Shown here one piece after another: positions 30,376 to 40,785 of a stretch of DNA of 64,000 nucleotides. A program made the translations under genes and the position numbers. The stretch is taken from assembly GCA_000223255.2 (NCBI GenBank), contig AFUT01000001.1, forward strand, positions 372,001 through 436,000, written 5' to 3'. Every line of letters begins with the position of its first letter. The first letter of the stretch is position 1. The notes below the pieces were generated by a model that saw only the letters and a list, made by a program, of their open reading frames with translations, was not told the DNA's origin and ran no database searches. This DNA is from Streptococcus infantis SK970 (GTDB lineage Bacteria > Bacillota > Bacilli > Lactobacillales > Streptococcaceae).

Positions 30376-31686
30376 ATGAGTATGTTTTTAGACACAGCCA
30401 AGATTAAAGTTAAGGCTGGTAATGGTGGCGATGGCATGGTTGCCTTTCGTCGTGAAAAATACGTCCCTAACGGTGGACCTTGGGGAGGTGATGGAGGACG
30501 TGGTGGTAACGTTGTTTTCGTTGTAGACGAAGGTTTGCGTACCCTTATGGCCTTCCGTTACAATCGTCATTTCAAGGCCCAATCAGGTGAAAAAGGGATG
30601 ACAAAAGGAATGCATGGCCGAGGGGCAGAAGACTTGATTGTCCGTGTACCTCAAGGGACAACTGTGCGTGATGCGGAGACTGGGAAGGTACTCACTGATT
30701 TGATAGAGAACGGACAAGAGTTCATCGTGGCTCATGGAGGTCGTGGAGGTCGCGGAAATATTCGTTTTGCAACACCTAAAAATCCTGCGCCAGAAATTTC
30801 AGAAAATGGAGAACCTGGTCAAGAACGTGAGTTACAGTTAGAACTTAAAATCCTTGCTGATGTTGGTTTAGTTGGATTCCCATCTGTTGGTAAATCAACT
30901 CTACTTAGTGTCATCACTTCTGCAAAACCTAAGATTGGTGCCTACCATTTTACAACAATCGTTCCTAATCTTGGTATGGTACGTACTCAATCAGGTGAGT
31001 CCTTTGCAGTAGCAGACCTTCCTGGATTGATTGAAGGTGCAAGCCAAGGTGTTGGTTTGGGGACCCAGTTCCTTCGCCATATCGAGCGTACTCGCGTTAT
31101 TCTTCATATCATTGACATGTCAGCTAGTGAAGGACGTGATCCTTACGAGGACTATCTAGCAATCAATAAGGAACTTGAATCATATAACCTTCGTCTTATG
31201 GAGCGTCCACAGATTATTGTTGCCAATAAAATGGATATGCCTGAGAGTCAGGAAAACCTTGAAGAATTCAAGAAAAAATTGGCTGCTAATTATGATGAGT
31301 TTGAGGAGTTACCGCCAATCTTCCCAATTTCAGGTTTGACCAAGCAAGGTCTTGCACCTTTATTAGATGCAACGGCTGAGCTTCTTGATAAAACACCAGA
31401 ATTCTTTCTTTATGATGAGTCAGAGATGGAAGAAGAGGCTTATTATGGCTTCGACGAGGAAGAAAAACCATTTGAGATTGGCCGTGACGATGATGCAACT
31501 TGGGTTCTTTCAGGAGAAAAACTCATGAAACTCTTTAATATGACTAACTTTGACCGTGATGAGTCTGTCATGAAATTTGCGCGTCAGCTGCGTGGTATGG
31601 GAGTTGATGAAGCTCTTCGTGCTCGTGGTGCTAAGGACGGCGACCTTGTCCGTATTGGAAAATTTGAGTTTGAATTTGTAGACTAG
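30376..31686 (+). CDS. obg: GTPase Obg (CgtA)
   Basis: 436 residues. The glycine-rich Obg fold is at the N-terminus ([33 protein letters not shown]). The G domain has [19 protein letters not shown] and NKMD, and a C-terminal OCT domain follows. Obg acts in 50S assembly and stress response. GAGAAGAG precedes ATG 30376. Intact. Confidence 0.96.
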   Translation: MSMFLDTAKIKVKAGNGGDGMVAFRREKYVPNGGPWGGDGGRGGNVVFVVDEGLRTLMAFRYNRHFKAQSGEKGMTKGMHGRGAEDLIVRVPQGTTVRDAETGKVLTDLIENGQEFIVAHGGRGGRGNIRFATPKNPAPEISENGEPGQERELQLELKILADVGLVGFPSVGKSTLLSVITSAKPKIGAYHFTTIVPNLGMVRTQSGESFAVADLPGLIEGASQGVGLGTQFLRHIERTRVILHIIDMSASEGRDPYEDYLAINKELESYNLRLMERPQIIVANKMDMPESQENLEEFKKKLAANYDEFEELPPIFPISGLTKQGLAPLLDATAELLDKTPEFFLYDESEMEEEAYYGFDEEEKPFEIGRDDDATWVLSGEKLMKLFNMTNFDRDESVMKFARQLRGMGVDEALRARGAKDGDLVRIGKFEFEFVD

Positions 31687-31695
31687 GAGATAGCT

Positions 31696-31851
31696 ATGGG
31701 TGATAAACCAATATCTTTCCGAGATGCTGATGGAAATTTTGTTTCTGCAGCAGACGTCTGGAATGAAAATAAATTAGAAGAACTTTTTAATCGCCTCAAT
31801 CCAAATAGAGCTTTGAGACTTGCGAGAATGAAGAAAGAAGCCGAAGAATAA
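31696..31851 (+). CDS. Small conserved streptococcal protein (51 residues)
   Basis: MGDKPISFRDADGNFVSAAD, a W and a helical basic tail (NRLNPNRALRLARMKKE). A near-identical small gene follows obg in the pneumococcus. There is an AGGAG site and a nine-base gap after obg, so it is cotranscribed. No known domain; function unknown. Confidence 0.82.
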   Translation: MGDKPISFRDADGNFVSAADVWNENKLEELFNRLNPNRALRLARMKKEAEE

Positions 31852-31854
31852 AAG

Positions 31855-31882
31855 AACCCGTGATATTTGTATCACGGGTTTT
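31855..31882. terminator. Bidirectional terminator between the obg operon and pepX
   Basis: An 11-bp stem AACCCGTGATA / TATCACGGGTT with loop TTTG; serves the plus-strand operon and, on the other strand, pepX. Confidence 0.85.
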
Positions 31883-31894
31883 CTGGTTTACTAA

Positions 31895-34174
31895 CTATTT
31901 TTGATCTGGGATTTCAAGACTAGATTTCGCAAGATCTACAGTTAATTGATAGTCAGTATTATCACGTACAGTAATTTCAAAGTCAGTAGTATAAAGAACG
32001 AGTCGGAGAGTATCGCCTTCTTTTAGTTTGTAAATTGTCGGTTGGAGTTCAAATTGGAATTCCATCCATTCATCTGGCTTAACTTCTTCAATTTTCAATA
32101 AATCATGACGGTTTTGGAGATTGAGGTAGCCTTTAGTAATAACACGCTGTGCATTTGGGCTAAATGGTAATTCGCAAAGGTTTTCCAGCATATGGTAACG
32201 ACCATTATCAATAGTACGAGCAGCCAAAACTCCTGGATATGGTTGTAGGTATTTCTTTTGACCAAGTTCGAGAAGTTGAGCAGAGAGAAGACCTTTATTG
32301 GTACTTGACTTGAGACGAAGGTTTAGTTTAACACGCCCATTAAGATGAAGGTCTTCCGTCACTGGAAGGTCAATGGTAATCTGATTGACTTTCCCTTGAT
32401 AGAGTTCATTATTAAAGGTTTGGTAGGTCTTTCCAAATCGTTCGAAGTCAGAATCTTGGTAGTGATTTTGAATGACAGCTTCTTCAGTACCTAAAGAGAA
32501 AGTTTTATGTTCAGTTTGATTTCCAAAATCTTCAAGAGTCATCCAGGTTTGAGGAGCAGTATTATCTTGCCAAACGACTCTTGGAAGCTGGTAATCAGTT
32601 TCTTGGCCCAATAATTTCTGTGTCAAAAGAGCATTCATGGATTCACGGAAATCAATAGACTGCCAGTTGTTCATATAAACATGGGCACCGTTATGGTAAA
32701 AGAGATGTTTCTTAATATTGCTTGGTAAAGCATTGAACATTTGATATACGTGAAGTGGTTTGACATTCCAGTCTTGTGAACCGTGGGTAAAGACAACTTC
32801 AGCCTTAACTTTTTGGGCATTGAGTAGGTAGTTTCTGTCATGCCAAAATTGGTTATAATCCCCAGTTTTACGGTCTAGATTTTTCTTGAGTTCTTCTATG
32901 GATTTTTTATGAGCCTCGCTTCCTCTGATATAGTCACCAGCTAAGAGATTACGAGAATAAGTTAATTCATCTAATGAATCGAAGTCCTCTCCAGGATAGC
33001 CGCCTGGGCTTGTTACAAGACCGTTCTCACGGTAGTAGTTGTACCATGATGAGATACCTGCTTCAGCAATGATGACTTCTAAACCATCAACTCCTGTAGT
33101 AGCAAGCCCGTTAGACATTGTTCCTAGGTAAGAAAGACCAGTAGTGGCAACTTTATCATTTGACCAATCAGCTTTTACTTGACGTTTACGACTATGGTCT
33201 GTAAAGGCACGACAACGACCATTTAGCCAATCGATGACATTTTTATAGGCTTCAACTTGTCGGTAATCGCCATTGGTCATTTGACCTTGAGAATCCTTGG
33301 TACCAAGACCTGATACGTAGATATTGGCAAAACCTCTTGGAAGGAAGTAGTCGTTAAGTGTGTAGCTACTATTGATATGAGTGAGATTTTCTTCGGCTTC
33401 TGGAACGAGTTCAGCTTCCCCAACAGGTTCAACCAAGTCCAGAGTTGGATTTTCTAACGTAATTTCATGTGGTTCCTTGACTTCTAGTTCAGCTTCCATT
33501 TTGTAAAGGGCCTTATCACTAGCTTTATCATTGGTTCCTTGATGGTAGGGGCTCGCTGTCATGACAGCTGGAATCTTCCCGTTGTATGTTGGTCGAATTA
33601 TGCTTACCTTAATAAGATCAGGAAGTCCATCTTTATCAGAATCAACACGAGTCTCTACATAAACTACTTCACGAATGACATTGTTAGTATTGAAGGTTGC
33701 TAAACTCTTACCATTGAAGTAGTGATAATCATTGTCCTCAGTGATAAGACCATCACTAACTAGCTGATCAATTAAGGTGTTTCCCTTTTTAGTACGTGTA
33801 TTAAGGAGTTGGTAGAGGTTATCAATCAACTCTCCATAAACGATCGGAAATTCTGTTTCTTTATGAAAAGCCAGACCGTCTTCAAAGTCTACTAAGTAAC
33901 TGAATCCAAGTAACTGGAAGGCTACAGTATAGAAAATTTCTGCAGTTAATTCACGTTCTGAATTAAAGAAAGTAAGCAGATCAGTTTCTTTATCAACTGC
34001 TAAAGCGGAAAGTGGATAATCGGTATTTTTGTAATTGAAGAAACAAGTTCTAACAAAGGCTTCAAACTGTTCTTTATGTGAAGCTGAAAGATCAAGCTTG
34101 AATCCAAGTTCAGATAATTCTTGTATAGCTTGTTGGTTTGTAACGGGATAATAACTAAATTGATTAAAACGCAT
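31895..34174 (-). CDS. pepX: Xaa-Pro dipeptidyl-peptidase PepX
   Basis: 759 residues, peptidase family S15, of normal length. The catalytic Ser lies in the [11 protein letters not shown] nucleophile elbow; candidate Asp is in [10 protein letters not shown] and His in YHNGAHVY. It removes X-Pro dipeptides from proline-rich peptides in the cytoplasm. The start ATG at 34174 follows AAAGGAG, with TATAAT upstream (34207-34212). It is convergent with the obg operon and divergent from mutY. Confidence 0.95.
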   Translation of the reverse strand: MRFNQFSYYPVTNQQAIQELSELGFKLDLSASHKEQFEAFVRTCFFNYKNTDYPLSALAVDKETDLLTFFNSERELTAEIFYTVAFQLLGFSYLVDFEDGLAFHKETEFPIVYGELIDNLYQLLNTRTKKGNTLIDQLVSDGLITEDNDYHYFNGKSLATFNTNNVIREVVYVETRVDSDKDGLPDLIKVSIIRPTYNGKIPAVMTASPYHQGTNDKASDKALYKMEAELEVKEPHEITLENPTLDLVEPVGEAELVPEAEENLTHINSSYTLNDYFLPRGFANIYVSGLGTKDSQGQMTNGDYRQVEAYKNVIDWLNGRCRAFTDHSRKRQVKADWSNDKVATTGLSYLGTMSNGLATTGVDGLEVIIAEAGISSWYNYYRENGLVTSPGGYPGEDFDSLDELTYSRNLLAGDYIRGSEAHKKSIEELKKNLDRKTGDYNQFWHDRNYLLNAQKVKAEVVFTHGSQDWNVKPLHVYQMFNALPSNIKKHLFYHNGAHVYMNNWQSIDFRESMNALLTQKLLGQETDYQLPRVVWQDNTAPQTWMTLEDFGNQTEHKTFSLGTEEAVIQNHYQDSDFERFGKTYQTFNNELYQGKVNQITIDLPVTEDLHLNGRVKLNLRLKSSTNKGLLSAQLLELGQKKYLQPYPGVLAARTIDNGRYHMLENLCELPFSPNAQRVITKGYLNLQNRHDLLKIEEVKPDEWMEFQFELQPTIYKLKEGDTLRLVLYTTDFEITVRDNTDYQLTVDLAKSSLEIPDQK

Positions 34175-34329
34175 TGATATCTCCTTTAAAGATTCATTTA
34201 AAAGTCATTATATCAAAAAATCATAGAAAATAACAGAAATAGTAGAGATATGACTTATAGTCAGGCATGATAAGAGAGTCGATACTAAAACAAGGACAAT
34301 TTTCATTTTTTGAGTATCCTATAAGGATA

Positions 34330-34338
34330 TGCTATACT
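34330..34338 (+). promoter_or_regulatory. Extended -10 promoter of mutY placed six bases before its ATG
   Basis: TGCTATACT, then six bases, then ATG at 34345. The predicted first transcribed base is the A of the ATG. No Shine-Dalgarno precedes it. Confidence 0.65.
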
Positions 34339-34344
34339 AGATAT

Positions 34345-35504
34345 ATGTTAGATTTGGAGAAATACGGCGTGACCGTGTGGGAAGAGGAGAAAGTTCTCTC
34401 TTTCCGTCAAAAACTTTTAGCCTGGTATGATGAAAATAAGCGGGACTTACCTTGGAGAAGAAGTAAAAATCCATACCATATCTGGGTGTCTGAAATCATG
34501 TTACAGCAGACCAGAGTTGATACAGTTATTCCCTATTATGAACGGTTTCTAGAATGGTTTCCGACTGTAGAGAGTTTAGCAAATGCACCTGAAGAACGTT
34601 TATTAAAAGCTTGGGAAGGTCTTGGTTATTATTCTCGTGTTCGTAATATGCAAACTGCCGCTCAGCAGATTATGAATGAGTTTAATGGAAAATTTCCTTC
34701 GACTTACGAAGGTATTTCAAGCTTGAAAGGGATAGGTCCCTATACAGCCGGGGCTATTTCAAGTATTGCCTTTAATCTACCACAACCAGCAGTTGATGGG
34801 AATGTCATGCGTGTTTTGGCTCGTCTCTTTGAAGTCAATCATGACATTGGAAATCCAAGCAACCGCAAGATATTTCAAGCTATGATGGAAATTTTGATTG
34901 ATCCAGATCGTCCAGGTGATTTTAATCAGGCTTTGATGGATTTGGGTTCAGATATTGAGGCACCCGTTAATCCGAGGCCAGAAGATAGTCCAGTTAAAGA
35001 TTTTAGTGCTGCCTATCAAAATGGAACAATGGATCGCTATCCTATTAAAGCGCCAAAGAAAAGCCAGTTCCCATCTATCTTAATGCTTTAGTTGTTCAAA
35101 ATGGTAAAGGACAGTTTTTACTAGAAAAGAATGAAAGTGAAAAGCTACTTGCTGGATTTTGGCATTTCCCTTTGATTGAGGTAGATGAATTTTCAAAAGA
35201 TGGAGAACTAAATCTCTTTAATCAGGTTGCCGAAGCTACACTGCAACTCGGTCCATCACCTCAAGAAAGTTTTGAGCAGGATTATGATTTAGAAGTTGAG
35301 TGGCAGGATAGTGAATTCGAAGAAGTGAAGCATATCTTTAGCCATCGAAAGTGGCATGTACGAATCATAGCGGGGCAGGTAGTTGATAGCAAAGATTATA
35401 ATAATAAAGAGGTAGTTTGGTTGACTCCTGAAGAGTTTGACCTCTATCCACTAGCAAAACCTCAACAAAAGATTTGGCAAGAGTATTTAAAAAGAGACCA
35501 ATAA
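34345..35504 (+). CDS. mutY: Adenine DNA glycosylase MutY (frameshifted; lacks the iron-sulfur cluster)
   Basis: Removes A opposite 8-oxoG. Helix-hairpin-helix motif LKGIGPYTAGAISS with the catalytic Asp in PAVDGNVMR, and a C-terminal NUDIX-like 8-oxoG recognition domain. The usual four Cys after LMDLG are absent (DIEAPVNPRPEDSPVKDF). The frame stops at 35091; five A rather than four at 35059-35062 restore PKKKPVPIYLNALVVQ and join the second half, total about 386 residues. I start at ATG 34345 (MLDLEKYG), six bases after an extended -10, leaderless; the in-frame start at 34267 lies upstream of the promoter. Confidence 0.92.
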
Positions 35505-35535
35505 CATTAGTGTATCGTGTCTTCTTAGTATTTTT

Positions 35536-35544
35536 TGGTATAAT
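35536..35544 (+). promoter_or_regulatory. Extended -10 promoter of vicRKX
   Basis: TGGTATAAT, 24 bases upstream of the vicR ATG. It separates vicRKX from mutY. Confidence 0.65.
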
Positions 35545-35567
35545 GAGATAAGGAAAAGGTGAACAAA

Positions 35568-36271
35568 ATGAAAAAATATTGATTGTTGATGATGAGAAAC
35601 CAATCTCAGATATCATTAAGTTTAATATGACTAAAGAGGGTTATGAAGTTGTAACAGCCTTTAATGGACGTGAAGCTATTGAATTATTTGAAGCTGAAAA
35701 ACCAGATATTATTATTTTAGACTTGATGTTACCTGAGATTGATGGACTTGAAGTTGCCAAAACGATTCGTAAAACAAGTAGTGTGCCAATAATCATGCTT
35801 TCAGCAAAAGACAGTGAGTTTGATAAGGTTATTGGACTAGAGCTTGGAGCTGATGACTATGTGACCAAGCCGTTTTCAAACCGTGAACTACAAGCCCGTG
35901 TTAAAGCTTTACTTCGTCGTTCTGAGATCTTATCAGTTGACAACCAAGAAGTAGAAGCAAAACTACAAAGTATTCAAATTGGTGATTTAGAAATTCTTCC
36001 AGACGCTTATGTTGCGAAAAAATATGGAGAAGAATTAGAATTGACACACCGTGAATTTGAACTTTTATATCACTTAGCGACGCATATTGGACAGGTCATT
36101 ACTCGTGAACATCTTCTTGAAACTGTTTGGGGTTATGATTATTTTGGTGATGTTCGTACTGTTGATGTAACCATTAGACGTTTGCGTGAAAAAATCGAAG
36201 ACACACCAAGCAGACCAGATTACATTTTAACTCGTCGTGGTGTTGGATATTACATGAGAAATAATGATTGA
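35568..36271 (+). CDS. vicR: Essential response regulator VicR (WalR), frameshifted at the start
   Basis: OmpR-family regulator: receiver with the phosphoacceptor in [13 protein letters not shown] and Lys in DDYVTKPFS, then a winged helix ([22 protein letters not shown]). It controls murein hydrolases and cell-wall genes. The true start is ATG 35568, but only six A follow where seven are needed for [14 protein letters not shown]. As written, translation stops after four codons and the frame is open only from a TTG at 35579. VicR is essential in the pneumococcus, so this is most likely a sequence error. It overlaps vicK by eight bases. Confidence 0.95.
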
Positions 36272-37622
36272 AACAATTAGACAGACATTTTTAACCAGAG
36301 ATTTCATCTTTGGACTCATTTTAATCGGATTTATCATGCTTGTTACCTTTCTTTTACTAGAAAGTCGAAGAGATAATATCCGTCTTAAACAACTGAACCA
36401 AAAAGTCAAGGATTTGATTGCAGGAGATTATTCTCAAGTTTTGGATATGCAAGGAAGTTCAGAGATAACTAATATTATAAATAATCTTAATGACCTATCT
36501 GAAGTTATCCGCCTAACTCAAGAAAATCTTGAGCAAGAGAGTAAAAGATTGAATAGCATTCTCTCCTACATGACGGATGGAGTCCTTGCAACCAATCGTC
36601 GTGGTCAGATCATTATGATTAATGATATGGCTAAAAGACAACTTGGTGTTGAGAGAGATGAGGCTCTGAATCAGAATATTTTAGAATTGCTTAAAATTGA
36701 TGATGAGTATGAGCTGAGGGACTTAATTACTCAAAGTCCGGAATTGATGATAGATTCTCAGGATGTGAATGGAGAATACATAAGTCTTCGTGTGCGTTTT
36801 GCTCTTGTTCGTAGAGAATCTGGCTTTATTTCAGGTCTTGTTGCTGTATTACACGATACAACTGAACAAGAGAAGGAAGAACGGGAGAGAAGGCTCTTCG
36901 TATCGAATGTTAGCCATGAACTGCGAACTCCTTTGACCAGTGTAAAATCTTATCTAGAGGCCTTGGATGAAGGTGCTTTGTCAGAACCAGTTGCGCCTGA
37001 TTTTATTAAAGTATCACTAGACGAGACCAATCGAATGATGCGAATGGTAACAGATCTCTTACATCTATCGCGTATTGATAATGCTACTAGCAACTTAGAT
37101 GTTGAATTAACTAATTTTACTGCATTCATTACCTTTATCCTCAATCGTTTTGATAAAATCAAAAGTCAGGATGAGAATCTGAAGTATGAATTAATTAGAG
37201 ATTATCCTATTACTTCCGTATGGATTGAGATCGATACAGATAAGATGACTCAGGTGATTGATAATATTTTAAACAATGCTATCAAGTATTCCCCAGACGG
37301 TGGGAAAATCACTGTTTCTATGAAAACAACTGATGATCAAATGATTCTTTCTATATCCGATCAAGGATTGGGAATTCCAAAACAAGATTTACCTAAAATC
37401 TTTGACCGTTTCTATCGTGTGGATCGTGCTAGAAGCCGTGCTCAAGGTGGAACTGGTTTAGGATTAGCCATTGCTAAGGAAATCATCAAGCAGCATAATG
37501 GATTTATCTGGGCCAAAAGTGAATATGGTAAAGGATCAACCTTTACTATTGTGCTTCCTTATGATAAGGATGCTGTAAAAGATGAAATTTGGGAGGATGA
37601 ACTAGAAGACCAGAATGAATGA
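36264..37622 (+). CDS. vicK: Sensor histidine kinase VicK (WalK)
   Basis: 452 residues. One membrane helix (about 12-30), then HAMP, PAS, dimerisation/phosphoacceptor ([21 protein letters not shown]) and ATPase ([39 protein letters not shown]) domains. The streptococcal form lacks the large extracellular domain seen in Bacillus WalK, so it probably senses through the PAS domain. Overlaps vicR and vicX by eight bases each: tight coupling. Confidence 0.95.
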   Translation: MIETIRQTFLTRDFIFGLILIGFIMLVTFLLLESRRDNIRLKQLNQKVKDLIAGDYSQVLDMQGSSEITNIINNLNDLSEVIRLTQENLEQESKRLNSILSYMTDGVLATNRRGQIIMINDMAKRQLGVERDEALNQNILELLKIDDEYELRDLITQSPELMIDSQDVNGEYISLRVRFALVRRESGFISGLVAVLHDTTEQEKEERERRLFVSNVSHELRTPLTSVKSYLEALDEGALSEPVAPDFIKVSLDETNRMMRMVTDLLHLSRIDNATSNLDVELTNFTAFITFILNRFDKIKSQDENLKYELIRDYPITSVWIEIDTDKMTQVIDNILNNAIKYSPDGGKITVSMKTTDDQMILSISDQGLGIPKQDLPKIFDRFYRVDRARSRAQGGTGLGLAIAKEIIKQHNGFIWAKSEYGKGSTFTIVLPYDKDAVKDEIWEDELEDQNE

Positions 37623-38424
37623 AAAAGGATTTAAATATAGTATTTTAGCATCGGGTTCCAGTGGAAATTCGTTTTACTTAGAAACACCCAAAAAGAAGAT
37701 TTTAGTTGATGCAGGTTTATCTGGGAAAAAGATTACGAGTCTTTTAGGTGAAATTAATCGGAAACCTGAAGATTTGGATGCCATTCTGATAACTCATGAA
37801 CATGCAGATCATATCCATGGCATTGGTGTTCTAGCTCGTAAGTATGGAATGGATCTTTATGCTAATGAAAAAACATGGCAAGCTATGGAAAATAGTAAGT
37901 ACCTAGGAAAAGTGGATTCATCACAAAAACATATTTTTGAGATGGGAAAAACTAAGACCTTTGGTGATATTGACATTGAAAGTTTTGGTGTTAGCCATGA
38001 TGCTGTTGCTCCACAGTTTTATCGCTTTATGAAGGATGATAAGAGTTTTGTCATGCTGACGGATACAGGATATGTCAGTGACCGTATGGCAGGTATAGTC
38101 GAAAATGCCGATGGATACCTAATTGAGTCAAACCATGATGTAGAAATACTTCGAGCAGGTACTTACGCATGGCGTCTCAAGCAACGAATCCTATCTGATC
38201 TTGGCCATCTTTCTAACGAAGATGGTGCTGATGCAATGATTCGCACACTTGGTAATCGTACCAAGAAAATTTACCTAGGACATTTGTCTAAAGAGAATAA
38301 TATAAAAGAACTAGCTCATATGACGATGGTCAATCAGTTGGCTCAGGCAGATTTAGGAGTAGGAGTAGACTTTCAAGTTTATGACACTTCACCAGATACT
38401 GCAACACCACTAACAGACATTTAA
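37615..38424 (+). CDS. vicX: VicX (WalJ/YycJ) metallo-beta-lactamase fold exonuclease-like protein
   Basis: 269 residues with the metal-binding THEHADHIHG motif and later His/Asp ligands (FGVSHDAV, LTDTGYVSD, LGHLSNEDG). WalJ-type proteins are linked to DNA end processing and cell-wall homeostasis. It is the last gene of vicRKX; a perfect hairpin follows directly. Confidence 0.93.
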   Translation: MNEKGFKYSILASGSSGNSFYLETPKKKILVDAGLSGKKITSLLGEINRKPEDLDAILITHEHADHIHGIGVLARKYGMDLYANEKTWQAMENSKYLGKVDSSQKHIFEMGKTKTFGDIDIESFGVSHDAVAPQFYRFMKDDKSFVMLTDTGYVSDRMAGIVENADGYLIESNHDVEILRAGTYAWRLKQRILSDLGHLSNEDGADAMIRTLGNRTKKIYLGHLSKENNIKELAHMTMVNQLAQADLGVGVDFQVYDTSPDTATPLTDI

Positions 38425-38452
38425 AAAAGAAGGCAGACGCCTTCTTTTTTAT
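38423..38452. terminator. Bidirectional terminator between vicX and the thioredoxin-like gene
   Basis: AAAAAAGAAGGC / GCCTTCTTTTTT with loop AGAC. Confidence 0.88.
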
Positions 38453-38458
38453 ATATTT

Positions 38459-38805
38459 TTACAATCCAGCAAATTCTTTGATTTCTTGAGCTGACATAGA
38501 AGAATCACAACGAACCTTAATCTCACCATTTTCAACATGAACAAAACCTGGTACAGTTGGGATTTCGTAACGTGATCGGAAGTCTTGCAATGCATCTAGT
38601 TGACTTGGTTCTTCACTATTGATGAAATAGATGTGTGCTTTTGTTTCAGCTACCACACCAGCCAAAGTGCCAGCAAATTTACGGCAGTAAGGGCAAGTTT
38701 TGCGGCCGATAAAGAAAGTCGCTGTTTCCTTTTATCAAGAGCCTCTTGGGCACGCTCAACAGTTGTAACTTCAAGATCTTTAATATTTTCTAAGAATTGT
38801 TCCAT
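38459..38805 (-). CDS. Thioredoxin-like protein (bacteriocin transport accessory type), frameshifted
   Basis: About 115 residues: MEQFLENIKDLEVTTVERAQ, the redox motif CPYCRKF, then IYFINSEEPSQLDALQDF and the cis-Pro region EIPTVPGF. The run at 38730-38733 has four T on the plus strand where five are needed, so as written the CxxC part and the rest are in different frames. In the pneumococcus a near-identical gene also neighbours pgm. Likely cytoplasmic disulfide reductase; substrate unknown. The GAGG ribosome site supports ATG 38805. Confidence 0.87.
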
Positions 38806-38875
38806 AAGAATACCTCATTTAATTTGATAAAACTAGTATGCCATAAAGTCTTTAAAAATGCTTAGATTTGATACG

Positions 38876-38908
38876 AAAAAAGATGAGATTAGTTGATCTC
38901 ATCTTTTA
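38876..38908. terminator. Terminator after pgm
   Basis: AAAAAAGATGAGAT / ATCTCATCTTTT hairpin with loop TAGTTG, on the 3' side of the minus-strand pgm. Confidence 0.85.
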
Positions 38909-38914
38909 TTTTGC

Positions 38915-40633
38915 TTATTTTACAAAGGCATTGATTTCAGCTTCGATATTAGCAATCTTAGCTTGTGAATCTTCGTTGCTTTCTCCAACAACGGCAATGT
39001 AGAACTTGATTTTTGGTTCAGTACCGGAAGGACGAACGGCAATCCATGAACCATCAGCAAGTGTGTATTTCAAGACATCACTTGGAGGAGTCGTCAAGGC
39101 TGTTACAGTACCATCAGCGGTAGTTGATGTTTGTGCTTTAAAGTCTTCTACGACTGTGATTTCTGTTGTGTTCCATTCTTTTGGACCATTTTCACGGAAT
39201 TTCGCCATAATGGCTTTGATTTGCTCAGCACCGTCAACACCGGAAAGAGTAACAGAGATTGTCTTCTCAGCATAGTAGCCATACTCTTTGTAGATTTCTT
39301 CGATACCGTCTGCAAGTGTTAAACCACGTGAACGGTAGTAGGCAGCAAGTTCAGCAACGACAAGAACGGCTTGGATAGCATCTTTATCACGTACGAATGG
39401 CTTAATCAAGTAACCGAAGCTTTCTTCAAATCCCATCATGTAAGTGTGATTGTGTTTTTCTTCGAATTCTTGAATTTTTTCAGCGATAAATTTGAAACCA
39501 GTCAAGACGTTGAACATAGTTGCGCCGTAGCTTTCAGCAATCTTAGTTACCAAGTCAGTTGATACGATAGATTTGCAGAGGGCAGCATTTTCAGGAAGAG
39601 TTCCAGCGTTTTTGTGGGCTTCTAAGATATACTTAGCCATGATAGCACCGATTTGGTTACCTGAAAGGTTAAGGTAGCTACCGTCTTTTTGAAGGACTTC
39701 AACACCGACACGGTCAGCGTCAGGGTCCGTTGCAACAAGAACATCAGCGCCTACTTGACGACCAAGTTCTTCAGCAAGGGCAAAGGCTGCTTGGTTTTCT
39801 GGGTTTGGAGATTTGACAGTAGAGAAGTCTGGGTCTGGAGTTGCTTGAGCTTCCACGACCTGTACTGAATCAAATCCTGCTTGAGCAAGAGCACGACGAG
39901 CCAACATTTCACCAGTACCATGAAGTGGAGTATAGACAATCTTCATGTCTTTACCAAATTCTTCAATCAAGGCAGGGTTGATGTTGACATCTTTTACTTC
40001 TTTAAGGTATTCAACATCGACAGCTTCGCCGATAACTTCAATCAAGCCAGAAGCTTTTTCAGCTTCAACATCAGCAACTTCAACAGCAAATGGATTTTCG
40101 ATCGAACGGATGTAAGTTGTCAAAGCGTCAGCATCGTGTGGAGGCATTTGACCACCATCTTCGCCATAAACCTTGTAACCGTTAAATGGAGCTGGGTTGT
40201 GGCTAGCAGTAATCATGATACCCGCAAAGCAGTTGAGGTGACGAACGGCAAATGAAAGCTCTGGAGTTGGACGGAGACTTTCAAAAACATACGATTTAAT
40301 ACCGTGTTTTGCAAGAACTGCTGCTGATTCAAAGGCAAATTCTGGAGAGAAGTGACGGCTATCGTAGGCGATGGCTACACCGCGTTCTTTTTCATTTCCA
40401 CCTTTAGATTCGATCAAACGAGCCAAACCTTCAGTTGCTTGGCGAACCACATAGATGTTAATACGGTTTGTACCCGCACCAATCAATCCGCGCATACCCG
40501 CAGTACCGAATTCAAGGTTTGTGTAGAAGGCATCTTCTTTGGTTTTTTCATCCATGCTTTCCAAATCACGACGAAGGTAATCTGGTAGATCAGCAAAATC
40601 AGCCCATTTTTGGAAGTTTTCTTGATAAGTCAT
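38915..40633 (-). CDS. pgm: Phosphoglucomutase
   Basis: 572 residues of the alpha-D-phosphohexomutase family. The active-site phosphoserine lies in ITASHNPAPFNGYK, the magnesium loop is DPDADRVG, the sugar loop contains GFEESFGY and the phosphate loop RPSGTEPKIKFY. It interconverts glucose-1-P and glucose-6-P, supplying UDP-glucose for glycolipids (cpoA pair) and capsule-type polymers. AGGAGA precedes ATG 40633. Intact. Confidence 0.95.
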   Translation of the reverse strand: MTYQENFQKWADFADLPDYLRRDLESMDEKTKEDAFYTNLEFGTAGMRGLIGAGTNRINIYVVRQATEGLARLIESKGGNEKERGVAIAYDSRHFSPEFAFESAAVLAKHGIKSYVFESLRPTPELSFAVRHLNCFAGIMITASHNPAPFNGYKVYGEDGGQMPPHDADALTTYIRSIENPFAVEVADVEAEKASGLIEVIGEAVDVEYLKEVKDVNINPALIEEFGKDMKIVYTPLHGTGEMLARRALAQAGFDSVQVVEAQATPDPDFSTVKSPNPENQAAFALAEELGRQVGADVLVATDPDADRVGVEVLQKDGSYLNLSGNQIGAIMAKYILEAHKNAGTLPENAALCKSIVSTDLVTKIAESYGATMFNVLTGFKFIAEKIQEFEEKHNHTYMMGFEESFGYLIKPFVRDKDAIQAVLVVAELAAYYRSRGLTLADGIEEIYKEYGYYAEKTISVTLSGVDGAEQIKAIMAKFRENGPKEWNTTEITVVEDFKAQTSTTADGTVTALTTPPSDVLKYTLADGSWIAVRPSGTEPKIKFYIAVVGESNEDSQAKIANIEAEINAFVK

Positions 40634-40770
40634 AGGAAATCTCCTTTAATAAATAATCTAATCGCTTAAATTATACCACGATTTGAAGTTTTAGTAAAAC
40701 GTTAGCATGAGTTTCTGAAAAGGTTATGAAATGTACCTAAACCACAAGTCTTGAACGGCTTATCGAAACA

Positions 40771-40779
40771 TGCTATACT
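40771..40779 (+). promoter_or_regulatory. Extended -10 promoter of the ABC-F gene, six bases before ATG
   Basis: TGCTATACT, six bases, ATG 40786. Leaderless arrangement; no Shine-Dalgarno. Confidence 0.65.
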
Positions 40780-40785
40780 AACTGT

